Shown: positions 24,401 to 39,400 of the stretch, piece by piece
Position numbering within the stretch: position 1 is the first letter of the stretch
How the letters are laid out: every line of letters starts with the position of its first letter
Source: Manis javanica
Lineage: Eukaryota > Chordata > Mammalia > Pholidota > Manidae
DNA: 64,000 nt
Reading direction: 5' to 3'
NCBI RefSeq assembly: GCF_040802235.1
Contig: NC_133159.1
Span: 75,008,501 to 75,072,500 of the forward strand
The notes under the pieces: model-generated
Database searches by the model: none
The model's input: the letters and a program-made list of their open reading frames with translations, nothing else
What the model was told of the DNA's origin: nothing
Program-made: the position numbers and the translations under genes

Positions 24401-27400
24401 ATCCATTTTTCCACAGATAAAATGCTGATACAGTTATGACACCAATCTTTTCTCCCTAACTCTGATATAGTTTCACATAGAAGTTCCCTTGTATTTGAAA
24501 TGATACAAATTTTTACAAACCTAGGGAAGACACATCGACAATGATGAAGTATCCCCCATCAGGAACTATGGGTTTTAGGCCAGCACTTTCAAGCAAATGT
24601 ACCATCCGATCTCTTTTTACTTCTAACTCTTTCGGCAAAGAATTAAAGTAACACTCCGGATCGTCCATGCGCTTGATATCAATCCAAAATGCTTGAGTCA
24701 AGGCTTCCTGCGTGTTAAGATTGAAAAATGTGGAAAGGAAATATGGTAATGTTATTTATTGCTGAGTCTATTGGTATTATAAATAAAGACTGAGTAATAT
24801 TGGCAAAAATGTCATTCAGGGAATCACAGCTGAATTCCTATGAACCCATGTTAAACTGTATTGATTAATGGAAAAATCAAGTGACATGTAAGTGACTAAA
24901 TTTAATGTGAAGAACTGAGAGTGAGCCATGAAAATCCAAGTTGAAAAAGAGGCTTTATATAAAGATGACTTACTTGCAAATGAAAAGACAGTATTCTTTG
25001 TTGAGGTGAGCTGCAGAATGACTCAGTAGATGTAAGTTTGACGGGTGACCAAAGAAATGATGAGCCAGCCAGGCTTTCCCAGTTACCCTGGGGGATGCGG
25101 TGGGGATGGAAGCTGACCCAGTGTGTCATTCCCTGGAGGTGTGCAAATCCCTGTTCTAACCATTGATACCCTTGGAAAGTAGTCTCAGTGCCACAGGGAT
25201 TAGAAGCGAGCTTCTGTGGTTTCCCCGGAAGCATGGGCTGGTTTCCAAATATGGTTGTTAGAGGGCATGAAAAGAAACAGGTACTTCGCTGGAGTACAGA
25301 ATCAGATAGTTCAGAAAGAGATGCTCCAAATTCTTACCTGGAATTTTTATTTTTCTCAGAAACTTACTCATCCCCTATATTAGGAGATATTGCCCTAGAA
25401 AATTCCAAGCCCAGAAGACATAACATCCCTCCTAACAGCAGAATTATACTAGACTCTTCTCTTTTTCTCATACCCCACATGTGACTCATCAGTACATACA
25501 GTTAGTTCTACCTTAAAAATATATTCAGAACCCAGTCACTTCCCACCACTTCTACTGTCCCTATATTAGTTCAGTCCAGTGCTGTCTCTTTCCTGGATCA
25601 ATAGTCTTCTGACTCAACAAAGCAGTCAGAGTCCCTTTGATAACACAAGTTATATCCTGTCTCTCCTGTGCTCAGAACCCTCAGTGGCTTCCTATCTCGT
25701 TCAGTCTTGGCAGTCACAAGCATAGTCCTACTCTGGCCCTCCATCTTGCCTGGCTCCCAGCTACCTTTTTCCATTGATCATTTCATTCAAGCCTCTGTGC
25801 TTTTTGCTGATATGAACACTACATTTGTGGTAATTTGCTACAAAGAAATAGGAAACTAATATAGTCACATAATATTTAAATGCTTGGATAGACCATGATT
25901 TATTTAACCAACTGTCCGTAGATGGTTAGCAATTATTCCCTATTTTCTGCAATGAATAGCCATGTACACAGAGAGTGTCTTACATGTGCAGGCAACAGCT
26001 ATGGGTAAATTCCCAGAAGATAGATCGCTGCTTTGGAGGGTGCTCAGTGCTGTCACTGTCCACCAGAGTGCAGTTTGTAATCCTGCTAGCAATGTATGAG
26101 CATTCAAAGCTAGGATATTTTATATTTAAAAAGACCCAACAAACTCTTCTTGATAGATAAAGAGTATGTGTCTGCTCTTAAACTCCCATATTATATTAGA
26201 AGCCTTGCTCAAAAAGGTCATGAAGGAAAGAACCAAGCCATTTCAAATATTAAAACATAAAAATAACATCTTCATCAAAAGACCATGCTTCAAACCAAAG
26301 TTACACCCACCTGTAGAGGAGTTGCACAAGTATAAACAGAGTTTTGTTGAACTGTCTGTAAATGTTTTATCAAATGATTAGGACCAATGGACCAGCCGAT
26401 CTGGAAAAGGAAAAAATAAAAGCAAGTCTCAAAAAATGAATATAACTGTATATATCAAATCTGTTACAGTATCTAAATTTAATGCAATTATCAAATGCAT
26501 ACAAATCTAAAAGGTTCACTCCACCGAAGTAGTACAGTAATCATAGAATCATTTCAACATTGTTCTTTTTGTGGAAAAGTTTCCAACTGGAGTCACTAAA
26601 CTCTGCTTTCGGAAAGTAAACAGTACCTTATTATTATTATCCTTCTCTTCTAATTTGCTACTTCTGACACTCTGGAGATCTAGAAACTGGTAACAAGGCA
26701 TGTTTGGATTAGCTGTAGGTAAAATAGGTCTAAGGGACTCTTCTATAATTGGTTCTGCAGGCCTCTTTTCTGATACTCCCTGCTTTCTTAGCCATGCTCA
26801 GGAGAGTAGAGGTTGCAAGATAACAACTTTCAACTGGATACATTGTTATTGTATTACAGAAGGCAGTGGGGTAGGTGCTTGGGTTCTGAAACTAGACTGT
26901 CCCCCTGGCTTGGTTTATTTATTAGCTGTGTTAACAGGCAAGTCACTTAATTTCTCTGTACTTTAGTGTTACTGTCTGTAAAATGGGGATAGTAAATCAT
27001 ACCCACCTCATAATGTGGTTTTGAGGATGAAAGGAATCAGTACGTGTTGAGCATGTAGCAGCACTAGGCACATAGTAAGTGCCAAAATATTAGCAATTGT
27101 TATTTTTCTCCTTTTATATTAATATGTAATAATCTGAACACTTTGTAAAGACAAAGTGTCACTAGTTGGTTACATATAAAATGAAAAATTACCAAATATT
27201 TCTTACTTTTAAAGAAATGATTAGGTCTCAAAAAGGACAAAGGCCAACGTGAAAGTTAAATGAGTTAATAATAAGCAGAAGATCATCAAGTATAAAACCT
27301 GTGTAAACTCAGTATGTATACATGGAAAACACAAAAAAAACTCTCTAAGAAGTAAAATACATGTGGTTTTGAAGCATTTAAATTCTTGATCTTACCTTCC

Positions 27401-30400
27401 AGCCAGTTACACTAAAAGTCTTTCCAGCGCTTCCGATTGTTATGGTCCTCTCCCACATACCTGGAAACGTAGCTGAATAGGAAAAAGGAGAGAAAAAAGG
27501 TCAAATAATTGCTTTCCAATCAATCTGCATGCAGTACAATCTAAACACGTAATTATATCACAGCGTAGTCAAGTTATTTCATAGGCTTTTTAAAGGTAAT
27601 GTACCTTTAACCCAAAGGCAGTTGAAAATGTTATAATGCTTGAAAACACTGTAATATTGAACCAAAGGAATATGTTATAGATTGAATAATCTTAAGTAGC
27701 AAAACTATTTCAAGGGGCAGAAGTGGCAGAGGTGCCGGCAGGCTGCAGTGTTCCAGTCTGACTTGCTGCAATGGACACACAGTCCGTGGCACGCCACACG
27801 CAGTGGCAGCAGCCGCCTTGTGTTCAGTACTATCATTCTGGGGCACGGTTTGCTTGTGGTCCTGGCTACTGTTTAACTCATCTCATCTCTACCCATTTCT
27901 GAGTCTATTTCTACAGGATTCCTAGGACAGTGGTTCTTAAAATGTGGTCCCCCTGCCAGCAATGTCAGTATCACAGGGGAACTTTTAAGAAAGGCATAAT
28001 CTTGGACTGCATCCCAGACCTACCGAACTGGAAACTGGAGGCTAGCCCAGCGATCTGTGTGTGCATGTGTATGTGTGTGTGCTTGGGTTGTGCTGACGAC
28101 TTTATTGAGATACAAATCTCACACCATATAATTCACTTATTTAACATGTACAATTCAGTGGTTTTTAGTATAGCGACAGAGTTGTGCAACCAATTTTAGG
28201 ATGATTTTATTCACCCCCTAAAAAGCCCTGCATCTTTTAGGTTATCACCCCCTGAAAGTCCCATGTCAACAGCCCTAGAACTTGTGCCTGACTGGAGCTT
28301 AGCTAATGCACATATTCTCTCTGTAATGCACATCACAGGACCCCTGCACTGAGAAATATTAGATAGGACTTCAGTACTATGCTTGGGAGCCATTTTAAAG
28401 AGCAAAATCACTGTGAAAACAACGTGAGCTGAAAGCAGAAGGCAGTGTTGCCATGTGGACCTCAACTGGAGAAATGCATATTAGGGGACTTGAAGTCCCT
28501 TTGTACATGTCTGTGAAGGAAGTGCCCTGAGTACTGATTCAGGGATAAGTACCCTAAGTATTGATTCGGGGATACAAATATATTTTAGTGATAGATGAAT
28601 TCACAAATACAGATTCCATAAATAATGAGACATGATTGTATAGATGTTTTCAAGTTGATTGGTACCTTTAATAAAATCATTCATTCATTTATTCACCAAA
28701 CATTTATTAGCAACAATCAGGTGCCAGGGACTAAGCTAGGTCTAAAGGAAACAAAGAGGAGGAAGATACAGTTCCTATCCTCAAGGAGCTTACTGTCTAG
28801 TGGGGTAGGAGACAAATGAAACAAGCGTAATACCGTGTGGTTAAGTGCTCTAATAGCAGCAGGCATGGGATATTATGTAAGGGTAGAAGGTGTAGGGGCA
28901 GCTTTCTGCAGCATTCTGTAATGCTTGAGCTGAGACTTGGAAGACCACATGTCTTTGCCAGGCAGAGAAGGGGAAGAAAGGTATTTTGGGCAAAGGGAAT
29001 GCAGGTTAACAAAGTCATGGAGATATAAAATGCAAGCATCTGTAAATTTTGCTAGACATTGGAAGTTATTCCCCTGTTAATCTGAGAATGCTACCTACAG
29101 CATGGCTTTGGGATACGTCAAGTGATTTGGGTGTCAGGGTCTTCACACGGAATCCCACAGCTTTTCATGTTTTTTAGAGGCACAGTAGATGCTCTAATAA
29201 TATTGTTGTAAGAGTGTTGGTACACACAAAGGGAAAGTAAACACCCATATCTGGGGGGCTCTTGTTTTCTTAAAGTAATCTCATAAGCAAGTAAAGTGCC
29301 TACTAATATGTAAGGTATCTAAAGAAATTCCCAAAATGGATGCATACATAATTTTGGTCTATCAAGAAATACTTGACAATATTTGTAAAGGGAGGAACAC
29401 TATATAAATCAGAAAAGTCATAATTGCATTCTCTATAGATATAACAAAAACCAAAAAGATAAATGAAGAAAATATTTAAAGGGTCCATTCAATAAAGGGG
29501 TATTCTAACATTTGATATAAATAATTATATTCCTTCAAGTTTGGAGACATTTAGTATTTCAACACCATGACACATGTCCCACTTTCCTATTTGACCAGAG
29601 AAAATGTAAACTATATATAATGCAGAGTATCACTACTGTCAAATATCCAAAATCAGGAAGGCCTATTAGCAAGAACAATATTTAGAAATAAATTCTTTGG
29701 AAATAAGAATTACCCATGGAAACTAATACAACCCAAATGTGTTTTCACTATAAGTTATATACAAAGAAAACCAAACTGCTCACGAGTCAAATACAGGTTT
29801 CAATCACAAGATATTAAATCTAACTACATTATTTAAAAGGAGACCTAAATAATTTGTTTTTAGCCATATAAAAGTGGATGTTGTTTTTTCAAAGAGTAAG
29901 CTAATCAGCTAAATAACTTACAAGGAATTTATATTAATTTGCCAAATATCAGTGGTTGTTATATAAATACCAGCATTCTTTTGTTGACTGAATCATCATT
30001 TTACTGAAATGTGGAGGTATCATTTGAATCAAGAATTTGATCCAATAAGACCAAATTCTACATTTCAGTAAAAAGGGCCTCACGTGTTTTTTAAATCATT
30101 TACATGGTCATGTCTTCTCAATCTCGGAGATTTGGAGAGCCACAGAAGTTAATGTAAACAGACAGGCAGAACAGATGACCACAGCATTGAGTATGAATGT
30201 AGTAATCTATGGGGAGAAAAGAAATCTATGCAGGTCTGATGATTTTTAAAAACTATACCCAGTATTGGTTAAGTTTAGCTTGCAGTTGTATTTGAAAGAC
30301 AACTGGTAACTTCCCGTGACCCTTAAATCAGTCACAGCAGCTACAACAGTTATTTATAGGCAAACTAGGCCTCAATACAAGTCAGATAAAGATTAGACAA

Positions 30401-33400
30401 GTGACCAAGAGTACTACACCAGGGAAAACTGCCTCTGTGACAACCTGAAGATGATGCTAATTTCATGATGTATGGCTAGAAAGCCTTGTTGAATTACATT
30501 ATAGAACGACTATTTCACTCCACAAATTGATGGAACAGCCATTTTGCATCTTTCATGTAACAAAGGCCACTGTATTTGACAGAATATCTAAGTTTTCATG
30601 CAACCAAACTGTACTCTCTAAATGATGAAATAGTTAATTCACTTTTTCTTGTTTTAAACTCATATTTTAAAATATATTTTAGCAAGTAATATTATCACTT
30701 TTATCATTCAGGGTTTACAATATAAGGTTTGAAGGTTTAAACAATAAATTTCAAGATAACTGAAAGTAATCCTTTGGAAATGATATTGCTAAACTGAATT
30801 AACTAAAACTCTAGAGCTTTGAGTCATTATTGCATAGACATAGACACGTTTTATGTTGAGTCTCAAATTATATTCATTAGATGTCCTTCCTCTCTCTACG
30901 TAATCCAAAAAAATTACCAAAAAAATTAATTGCCTATGTCAGTCTCATTTTCTCCTGGGGAATAGTCTGATGACCTGAGGCAGCGGTCATCCACTAGACA
31001 GGAAAAGGTGAACTCTGCTGCAATTCTGACATATAACAACAGGTTCCTGTATTAAGGCAACACACCTTGCAATCTCTGGCCTTCTCTGTTTATACATTCT
31101 CCCTGGGAAAATTCATTCTCTTCCATGGGTTCTCCTATCAACAAAATGGTGATGACTGCCAAAAATGTATCCCTTCATAATTCATCCCTGACCATCAGGC
31201 CTATGACTCCAGTCTCCAGACATCTCCTCTGTGTCTCACAGACACTGAAACTTAGCAAGACCAAAGCACGAGAAGCAGGAATTTCCTCTGCTCAGCTCTT
31301 CCCAGCAGGTCTGCTCCTCCTCTCCACATCGCCATCTCTGGTTAAGGGCCTCATCCCTTGTGAGTGGTCTAGGCTAGAGATCTTAGAACCCTACTTGCTT
31401 ATTCCTTTCCTTCTCACCTTCAAATGCTATACTCTGTGCACTGATTTTCTACTTCTAAATGGCCCCCATGCATCATCTACATGGCTAGGCGTCTGATTTG
31501 CTCAAGATTCTCACCTGTGACTGGTTCTTACCTTTTTAAACAAATCCCATCACGTAACCAAGTCCTCCGACTTGTCACACCTTTTACAGTAGCTCTTAAA
31601 GTATGGTCACTGGTACTCAGGTGATTAAATTAATATGAGAATTTTTCTTTTAACAAATCAATTTGAAGTTTTCTTCCACAAAATTTTCTTAAGCCACTAA
31701 AGTTTCTTAAGCATTTAGGATAATCAATGCTATGACTTATCTGATAGTGAGTGCTACCAACAGTGAAACAAATGAGCATTTAGTAAATGAACATCCATGG
31801 TGAAATCAGAAAAACTCAGATGTGTTTATTACAATAGCTCTTTGTTACAGACAGATGTGTGCAGAATTCAATATTTTATATTGAATTTCTGTTAGAAAAA
31901 TTGCTTCCAGTTTCAGGATGGAGTGCAATATATCACTATTTTATGATATAAACATTGTGGCTTCAAGGTACTCTACCACTAAAGTAAATTTAAGAACCAC
32001 TGATTCAGCAAAGTTCAGACTCTTTTTTCTCATATTCAGAGCCCTTCAGAATCATCCTATTTTTCCACTCTCACCTGTGCTAGTTAGTATAACACACCTA
32101 CAATCCACTTACCTTTCTTTATATCTTGATCTTCTGTGCTCCTTTCCTCATTCCATGTTAGTTTACCTGATAGGCATTTTCTTTCTCTTCTCTACCTAAC
32201 AAATTCCATCTTTTGATCATTCCTCTGTTGATGCCCTAAACCAGTTGCTTTTTCTTCCTTGTCTCTGCTCTAATTTGTAAGGTACCACAGGGGTAATTAT
32301 GGTAAATGCAACAGCTCTTTAAATACAACATAAATCATGTTTTATTTATTAGTTTCTGCCCAGTGATTTTTAGTTATCCTGCCCCTATTCTTTCCATACT
32401 TCCTATCACTCATTCAACAATCACTTTCTGATCATCTATCACATGCAGGACCCTGTTCTGGACTCAGAAGGGACCAAAACCAACAAAAATGTCTATATCT
32501 TCTTGCAAGTTAGAAGTAAAATGTATAGACCATGATATTTGTTATAAAGAAAAAACAACAGAAAAGGACAAAGCAAATGCTGGAAGGAGAGGTGTAACTG
32601 TCTTCAACGTCATGGTTCTAAAAACTGACACCTGGACAAAGACCTGGGGCAGGTGAGAGACTGAGCCATGTAGCTATCTGGAGGAAAAGTATTTCTAGGC
32701 ATAAGGAGGGCAAGTGCAAGGACCCAAAGGTGGCAGCCCAGTTTATAATCCTCTAATTGATACAAGTTTGGATTTCCCAGGGAAACACCATGGCGGTTGT
32801 GAGATAGTCCAGTAGTGATGGTGAGATCCCAGGCAAGGGCCAACCAGCAGTAGCTTACTGTGTACCTGTAGTTTTTGCCTATGACCTGGTGTTTTGGCAA
32901 CCTGTTCAGTAGAGACAGTCCAGGTCAGGAACAAGTAAGCTCCCTGTGTCATATGCACTAAGTAACAGCTGGATTCTTGATAAAAAACCAAGCATGTTTT
33001 GCACCTTTATGGTGTGGTCCAAAATCTCTTCCTGTAAGTTTGTACCATTTGTCCTTTAATCTGTGTACTAATTCCCTCAAGCATCCATCATTCACATCCC
33101 ATTTTTAGGTGCTCATACAAATAGGTACCCATTACAAAGACTATGTGAAAGCTGTTCTGGGATTCTTTCCAATCAGTTGCTCCCCATATGCCCATAAACA
33201 CTAAGACTTGTGACTCTACAGAATAATCAGTACCTATTTTTAAATGCTTATTTCCAGTATATACAAGCCATTCATAGACCTCATCACTAATGCACAGTGT
33301 GTCATACTTGATGCAAAGGTCAGCAATCACTTGTAGTTCTTCTCTGGAATACACCTGCACATGTTAAAGGAAACAGAAGAGCAGAGCCAATCATGATTTG

Positions 33401-36400
33401 AAACGTCAGAAAATGGTGGGTCAGAAGACTGTATAAAGAGATCAAAGACTCACCTTGCCAATGGGGTTATGTGGAGTATTTAGTATAATAGCTTTGGTTT
33501 TGGAATTAAATTTACTTGCCAGTTCTTGAGGATCCAATATCCAGTCAGAACTAGACCGTTTTTTCCCATCAATAGGTTTCTAAGCATGAAGAATGAAGAT
33601 GTGATTTAATTCAATTAATTCATGTTTGCTATCCTACAAATAAGTAACCTAATGAGGAAAAAAAAACTAGAGAAAGGCATGGCAAAGGTAACTGAAAAAT
33701 GACTAGCAAAGAAAGTAAGTAGAAGCAACTAAGCTTTAGTTCTGTCTTATGAGCCCAAGAGGACTTGTGTCTTGTGTTCACATCTGTTAAATGGAAAAGT
33801 GAAGTCTGTCAACGTTCACAGCTGTTAGTATTTATATTCCTTCAAAGGAGCCAGCTATAACTATGTTAACAAAGTTAACCATGTAACATGGATGATACTC
33901 TAAGGCTAATAGAAGATTCTGTGATTCACCCTAGTGTATTATTTATTTTGATAAGATTTTTAAAAAGACAATGTTAATATACTTTATTATATTTCTCTCT
34001 TTTTTTTGTGGTTTGTATTTTCTTTTTTTTTAAGATATCATTGATATATACTCTTATGAAAGTTTCGCATGAGAGACAATGTGGTTACTACATTCACCCA
34101 TATTATCAAGTCCCCCCCATAACCCACTGAAGTCACTGTCCATCAGTGCAGTAAGATGCCACAAAGTCACTACTTCTCTTCTCTGTCTACGCTGTTTTCC
34201 CCATGATCCCCACCCCTACACCATATGTACTAATCATAATGCCCCTCAATACCCTTCTCCCTCCCTCCCCACCCACCCTTCCCCACCCCTCCCCTTTGGT
34301 AACTGCTAGTCCCTTCTTGGAGTCTCTGAGTCTGCTACTCTTTTGTTACTTCAGTTTTGCTTCGTTGTTGTATTCCCCAAATGAGGGAAATCATTTGGTA
34401 CTTGTCTTTCTCTGCCTGGCTTATTTCACTGACAATATAATACCCTCTAGCTCCACCCACATTGTTGCAAATAGTAGGATTTGTATTCTTTTTATGGCTG
34501 AATAGTATTCCATTGTGTATATGCACCCCATCTTCTTTGTCCATTCATCTACTGATGGACACTTAGGTTGCTTCCATATCTTGGCAATTGTAAATAGTGC
34601 TGCAGTAAATATAGGGATGCATATGTCTTTTTGAGTCTGAGAACTTGTTTTCTTTGGGTAAATTCCTAGGCATGGAATTACCGGGTCAAATGGTATTTCT
34701 ATTTTGAGTTTTTTGAGGAACCTCCATACTGCTTTCCACAATGGTTGAACTAATTTACATTCTCACCAGTAGTGTAGGAAGGTTTCCCTTTCTCCACATA
34801 CTCACTAACATTTGTTGTTCCTAGTCTTTTTGATGTTGGCCATGCTAACTGGTGTGAGGTGGTATCTCATTGTGGTTTTTATTTGCATTTCCCTGATGAT
34901 TAGAGATGTGGAACATCTTTTCATGTGCCTGTTGACCATCTGAATTTCTTCTTTAGCATTCTCTTACATGTAGCTATACTTAATTATGTTTCTAAGCAGA
35001 CTTTATTATATTATTATATTATTATAATTCTAGCAGAATTTTTAAAAATTGCTTTGTTTAGAATTCAGCAAGCATTTATTAAGCACTCAGCATATACCTT
35101 ATCCTGTTAGTCAGTAGGAAGCAGTGCTGTAAAAGTGACACAGAAATGGTCTCTGACCTGGTGGTGCTTATGTCAGTGGGGGAAGATATAAAATATAAAT
35201 AACTAGAAATAACTATTTCTATGTATAACCACAAAAGAGAATATCATATATGATGTGGATGCTGATATAACAGAGATAGACACATGGCAAACACATGATA
35301 ACTTATAAAAGTTCCCCTCTTAAAGTTGTTGATTATCTTTAGTCATAGTAGAGATAAATAGTAAATCCCTCAATGTAATTAAAGTAGGAACTTTATCAAT
35401 GACAAAGTAATTGGTATGTTCAAAACTTCTCAAAGCAAGTGAATCATCCTGGCACACTTACAGATTTTAGGGTAATAAAAACAGGTGTTGCTCCAGCCAT
35501 TCTCACCATGGGCTCATAGCAGTCATAGAAAGGCACCATTATTATGACCTGAAATAAAATAAAATAAGAACACATTAATTATTAATTCATTTAACAAATA
35601 TTGTGTACCTACTACGTGTGAGGCACTATAGCACATGTGAGATGCAGCAATGAATAAGGCAGGCCTTTCCTTCATGGGGCTGACGTCTAAGTGGAAGTGA
35701 CCGCAGGGATGAACTCATCCAGGGAGCTTCACTGGAATCCTTGGTCTCTGTGGGAGCTCTTGGGTGGGCCTGCAGTGGGGACCCTGGAACTGTATGACTA
35801 AGTAGATTTTTCTGGGGAGCGCGGCCGTAGCCTTTATCACATTCTCAAAGGCATGTTCCAGCCAAACACATTCACAGTTTCTTTACATTTCAAATTAGAA
35901 AATAAAATATTAGAGAGTGGCAGGAGCAAGGCTATAAGGAAAGAGAACACTGCCATGCTCTCTATTATGAAGTAATAATTTATAAGTATTATCCTGAGAG
36001 TGAAGATATTTCTCTTTTCTCAAAAGCATCCCCAAAACAAAACAAAAATCAAAACAAAGAGTGGATGCAGGGAGACCAGTTAGGATGCTATTGTTATTGT
36101 CTGATACCCGCAGTTTCCCTTCAGATGACTTATACTTGGATTCTGTCTTTTCTTCTTAGCCCCTTGGCAGGTACTCACAGACCCTTTGCCCCTACATGCT
36201 CTCTCTTAATCACCTGTGGACTGGCTTTTAGGTCAGTGGCTCAGTCCAACCAGTCCAGTTGATTTCCCTCCCACAATCCACCAGCCTGGATCCAGTATCC
36301 CGGACTTTTTGCTTTTTTGTAAGGAAAATTTTAACTTACTCAAATTTACATCATTTAGAACCATCGTCTATATTCAACTTTTCTGTCTTTTTGAAACCTA

Positions 36401-39400
36401 GCAATATTTCATGAAAACTTCATAGTATTATGGTTTTAGTATTTATGATTTTCATGGCTATTTGAGTCTAAAGAATTCTAGAATAATTTTCTTGTCATTT
36501 GTTTATATAAATAACAATGCTATGTTCATTTGTGAATATATGTAATTTCTCTATTTCTAGATAGTTCACTCTATAAATTCATGTGATTGTATCACTAGAT
36601 TAAAGGGTATAAACATTTTTAAAGGATATATAGCCAAGTTGCTTTTGAAATATCGGGTAACAATTTCTAATTTCAAAAGTCTATACTAAGTTGTCTCATT
36701 TAACTTTGTTGGCTAAATTAATATCTAATTACAAAAAAAGACTGCATTTTCTTACTGTTTGTAATTCTTACAATGTGAAATACCTGTTCAAGGCTTTTCT
36801 CACTGGAGCCACATGAGGCCCTTCCATTCTAAAACCCATTTATTTGTACTAGTCATTTAACTTGCATTGGGTGCCTACTACACAATGTGCTATGTTAGGT
36901 GTCAGGGACTGTGGAGGACAAAGAAATGAACGAAGAGTGGATTTTTTTCCTCAAGTAGACTGTAAGTTCCTAATTACTCTGTGAAATTCTCAGGGACTAA
37001 GATGACCTATCTGTGTAACTCTGGTGAGAAACATCGTGCCTGATATGAACTCAATAAAGGAAAATAAACTGGAGAGGATGGGAAGTAAAACTGAAAGAAT
37101 ATACTTGTCACTCTGTTGTAATTTCCTTATTTTCATAATGGGAATAATTCCCCTTTCTTTTTGACAGGTATTTATTGAGCTAGCAGGATTTTAGATGCTG
37201 GCAGTAAAGCAATAAACAAATTCCTGGAACTGACATTCTGCTGAAAGAGTAGAAAACAAGGAAGTGAGTTAGATGATCTCAGATAGTAATAAATGCTATA
37301 GAGAAAATAAAGTAGGTTAGTATGATAGAAAATGACATGTGCGTGGTTTCAAAATATTAGATCAGGTGATCAGGAAAGAAGAAATACAGAAAGCCAAGGA
37401 CTAAGCCTTGGGAAATTCCAACGGAGTGCAGAGGAGGAGGAAGAAGCAAGGCATCGAGAACATCAAAGTATGAGGTAGAACTCCTAACCTTTCTACAGGA
37501 TTGATGGAGATGATGTATATGAAAGTATACCTGTACTTCCTTAAGTAGCCTACGGCCTGGCATAGAAGAGGAGGCCAGAGATATGAAAGAGCAACATATC
37601 ACAAAGTGATAGTGGTATCTTTTATAGATAAAATGCCAGGACAGTTCAAAGAAGGGAATTAACAGTTCAGGTCAGGGTAAATATTCATTCTTCAGACCCA
37701 GCTTACACCTCTGGCACGTTCCAGACCTGCATTAGCAGACTTGGCCACTTCTTCCTGTTGTCACCCCCATAACTGACACATCCTCCACTACTGTCAACTG
37801 CCTTCTGCTCCTGATCATCTGTTTATAAGTCTCTCTCTTCTAGCAGACAGGGAGCTCCTTCCATGAGGAGACTGTCTTTTAAAAATCTTCTCTCTCACAT
37901 TGCCTAGCATACAGGAGATCCTCAATAATTTCTGAATAAATGAAAGATCAGGAAACATGGATGCAGGGCTATTGGAATGGTAGAGGGGTAGTAGAGGCAG
38001 AGCTAACTGAGTTGGGTGCCAAAGTGGGTCACTGTACTAAATAGCAGAAATCACTCAACCTTCTTGTTACACAGCCCTCATACAGTGCTAACAACACCGG
38101 GTGCAAAAACACATTGACCACATACTTGCTGACTGAGTTCAGATGAAAGGTTATTTTAGCAGTGAAAACTGAAGATTTATATTCCCTGTCATTTCTAGTC
38201 CCTTCTACCTACCCTTATCTAAACAGGCTGTAAAAATAAGAATGAACTACACACAATGGATCTCTCAAGACATAAGGATGAAAGACACCAGATTCAAGAG
38301 TACACATGGTGTGACTCCACTTGTATCAAATTAAAGAGCAAGTAAAATGAACCTACGCTGATAGAAGACTGAAGAGTAGTTACCTCTGGGAGGATATAGA
38401 CTAGGAAGGGGCAAAAAAGGAGCCTGTGGGGTCCAGGAAATGTACTATATCTTCTTCTGGTTTGTGGTTACAAATAAATAACTAAACTACATATACTCAC
38501 AAAAATTTATCGAGGTGTACACTTAAGATTTGTAAATTTTTACTACATATGCATTATACTTCAAAAATAACAATAAAAAAAGAGTGTAAGATAAGTAAAA
38601 GATGCAAAAGCAGGACAAATGATAATGACTGACACAGGTAACCTGATAATGTTAATATACTTACTTCATCTCCCTCATCAATTAATCCTTGGATGGCGTT
38701 AAAAAGAGATCCATATGCTCCTACTGTTACAAGGATTTCTTCATTTGGATCGATTTGCTTTTGACAAATTTTTCCATATAGGCAGGACAGGGCTTTCACA
38801 AGTGATGGATGACCCTGTTGAATAAGAAGAGAAAACCTTGAATTCAATTATGGGACATGCTTCTTGGAGATAATTTGGATCTAAAAATGAAAGAATTTTT
38901 AAAAACTGGGTCTTATAATTATCCAAAGAAAAGTTGTATTTTTTTTTAATGGAAATAATTTTAAAAAATGTTTCCCCCTACTTTCAGAGGGTTCCTACTT
39001 GAATGGTCATGAAGACTTTCTAATGACTAAAAACCTCCTATTAAATGATTGGTTTTGGAATACAAAATTTCAAGGCATTTGTTTTGAATAAAAGTTGACT
39101 TGAATACCACATATATCTTTGACAATACATTTTTTGACAGTAAGGAAATCACATTCAATTACTTTATTTTTGACAATAATTAAATCATATTGAGTAGAGT
39201 TGGATTTTTTTTTTCCCCAGTTAAAAGAAACTAAAAAACCTGCATGAACTGAAATCCCCTGAATCTGTTCAAGTTGCAGAAGAGAAGGTTATGCCAACCA
39301 ACAGACCACCTAAACACAACTGGTTTTTGTATATTGGCTTTATGTCCTGCAACCTTGCTCAAGTCACTTAGTAAGTTGTGGTAGTTTTTTTGTGGAATCT

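Larger units (their letters stand above)
21061..24520 (-). other. KYAT3 intron 11 (3.5 kb)
   Basis: AT-rich. Holds an L2 3' end (21440-21565), MIR (22070-22215, minus; 22830-23070, plus) and otherwise nothing recognised. Confidence 0.6.
27473..33233 (-). other. KYAT3 intron 8 (5.8 kb)
   Basis: Contains L1 (28085-28215), L2 (28675-29060 and 32390-32860) and long AT-rich stretches (29100-31000) where I recognise nothing. 31080-31500 is GC-richer and may be old LINE. Confidence 0.6.

Noticed and set aside
31125..31496. 123-codon plus-strand frame in intron 8
   Set aside because: Antisense to the gene, no domain seen, and the region resembles old LINE sequence.
34022..34985. Target-site duplication for the intron 6 L1
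   Set aside because: The T-rich left flank gives no distinctive match to the right flank near 34960.
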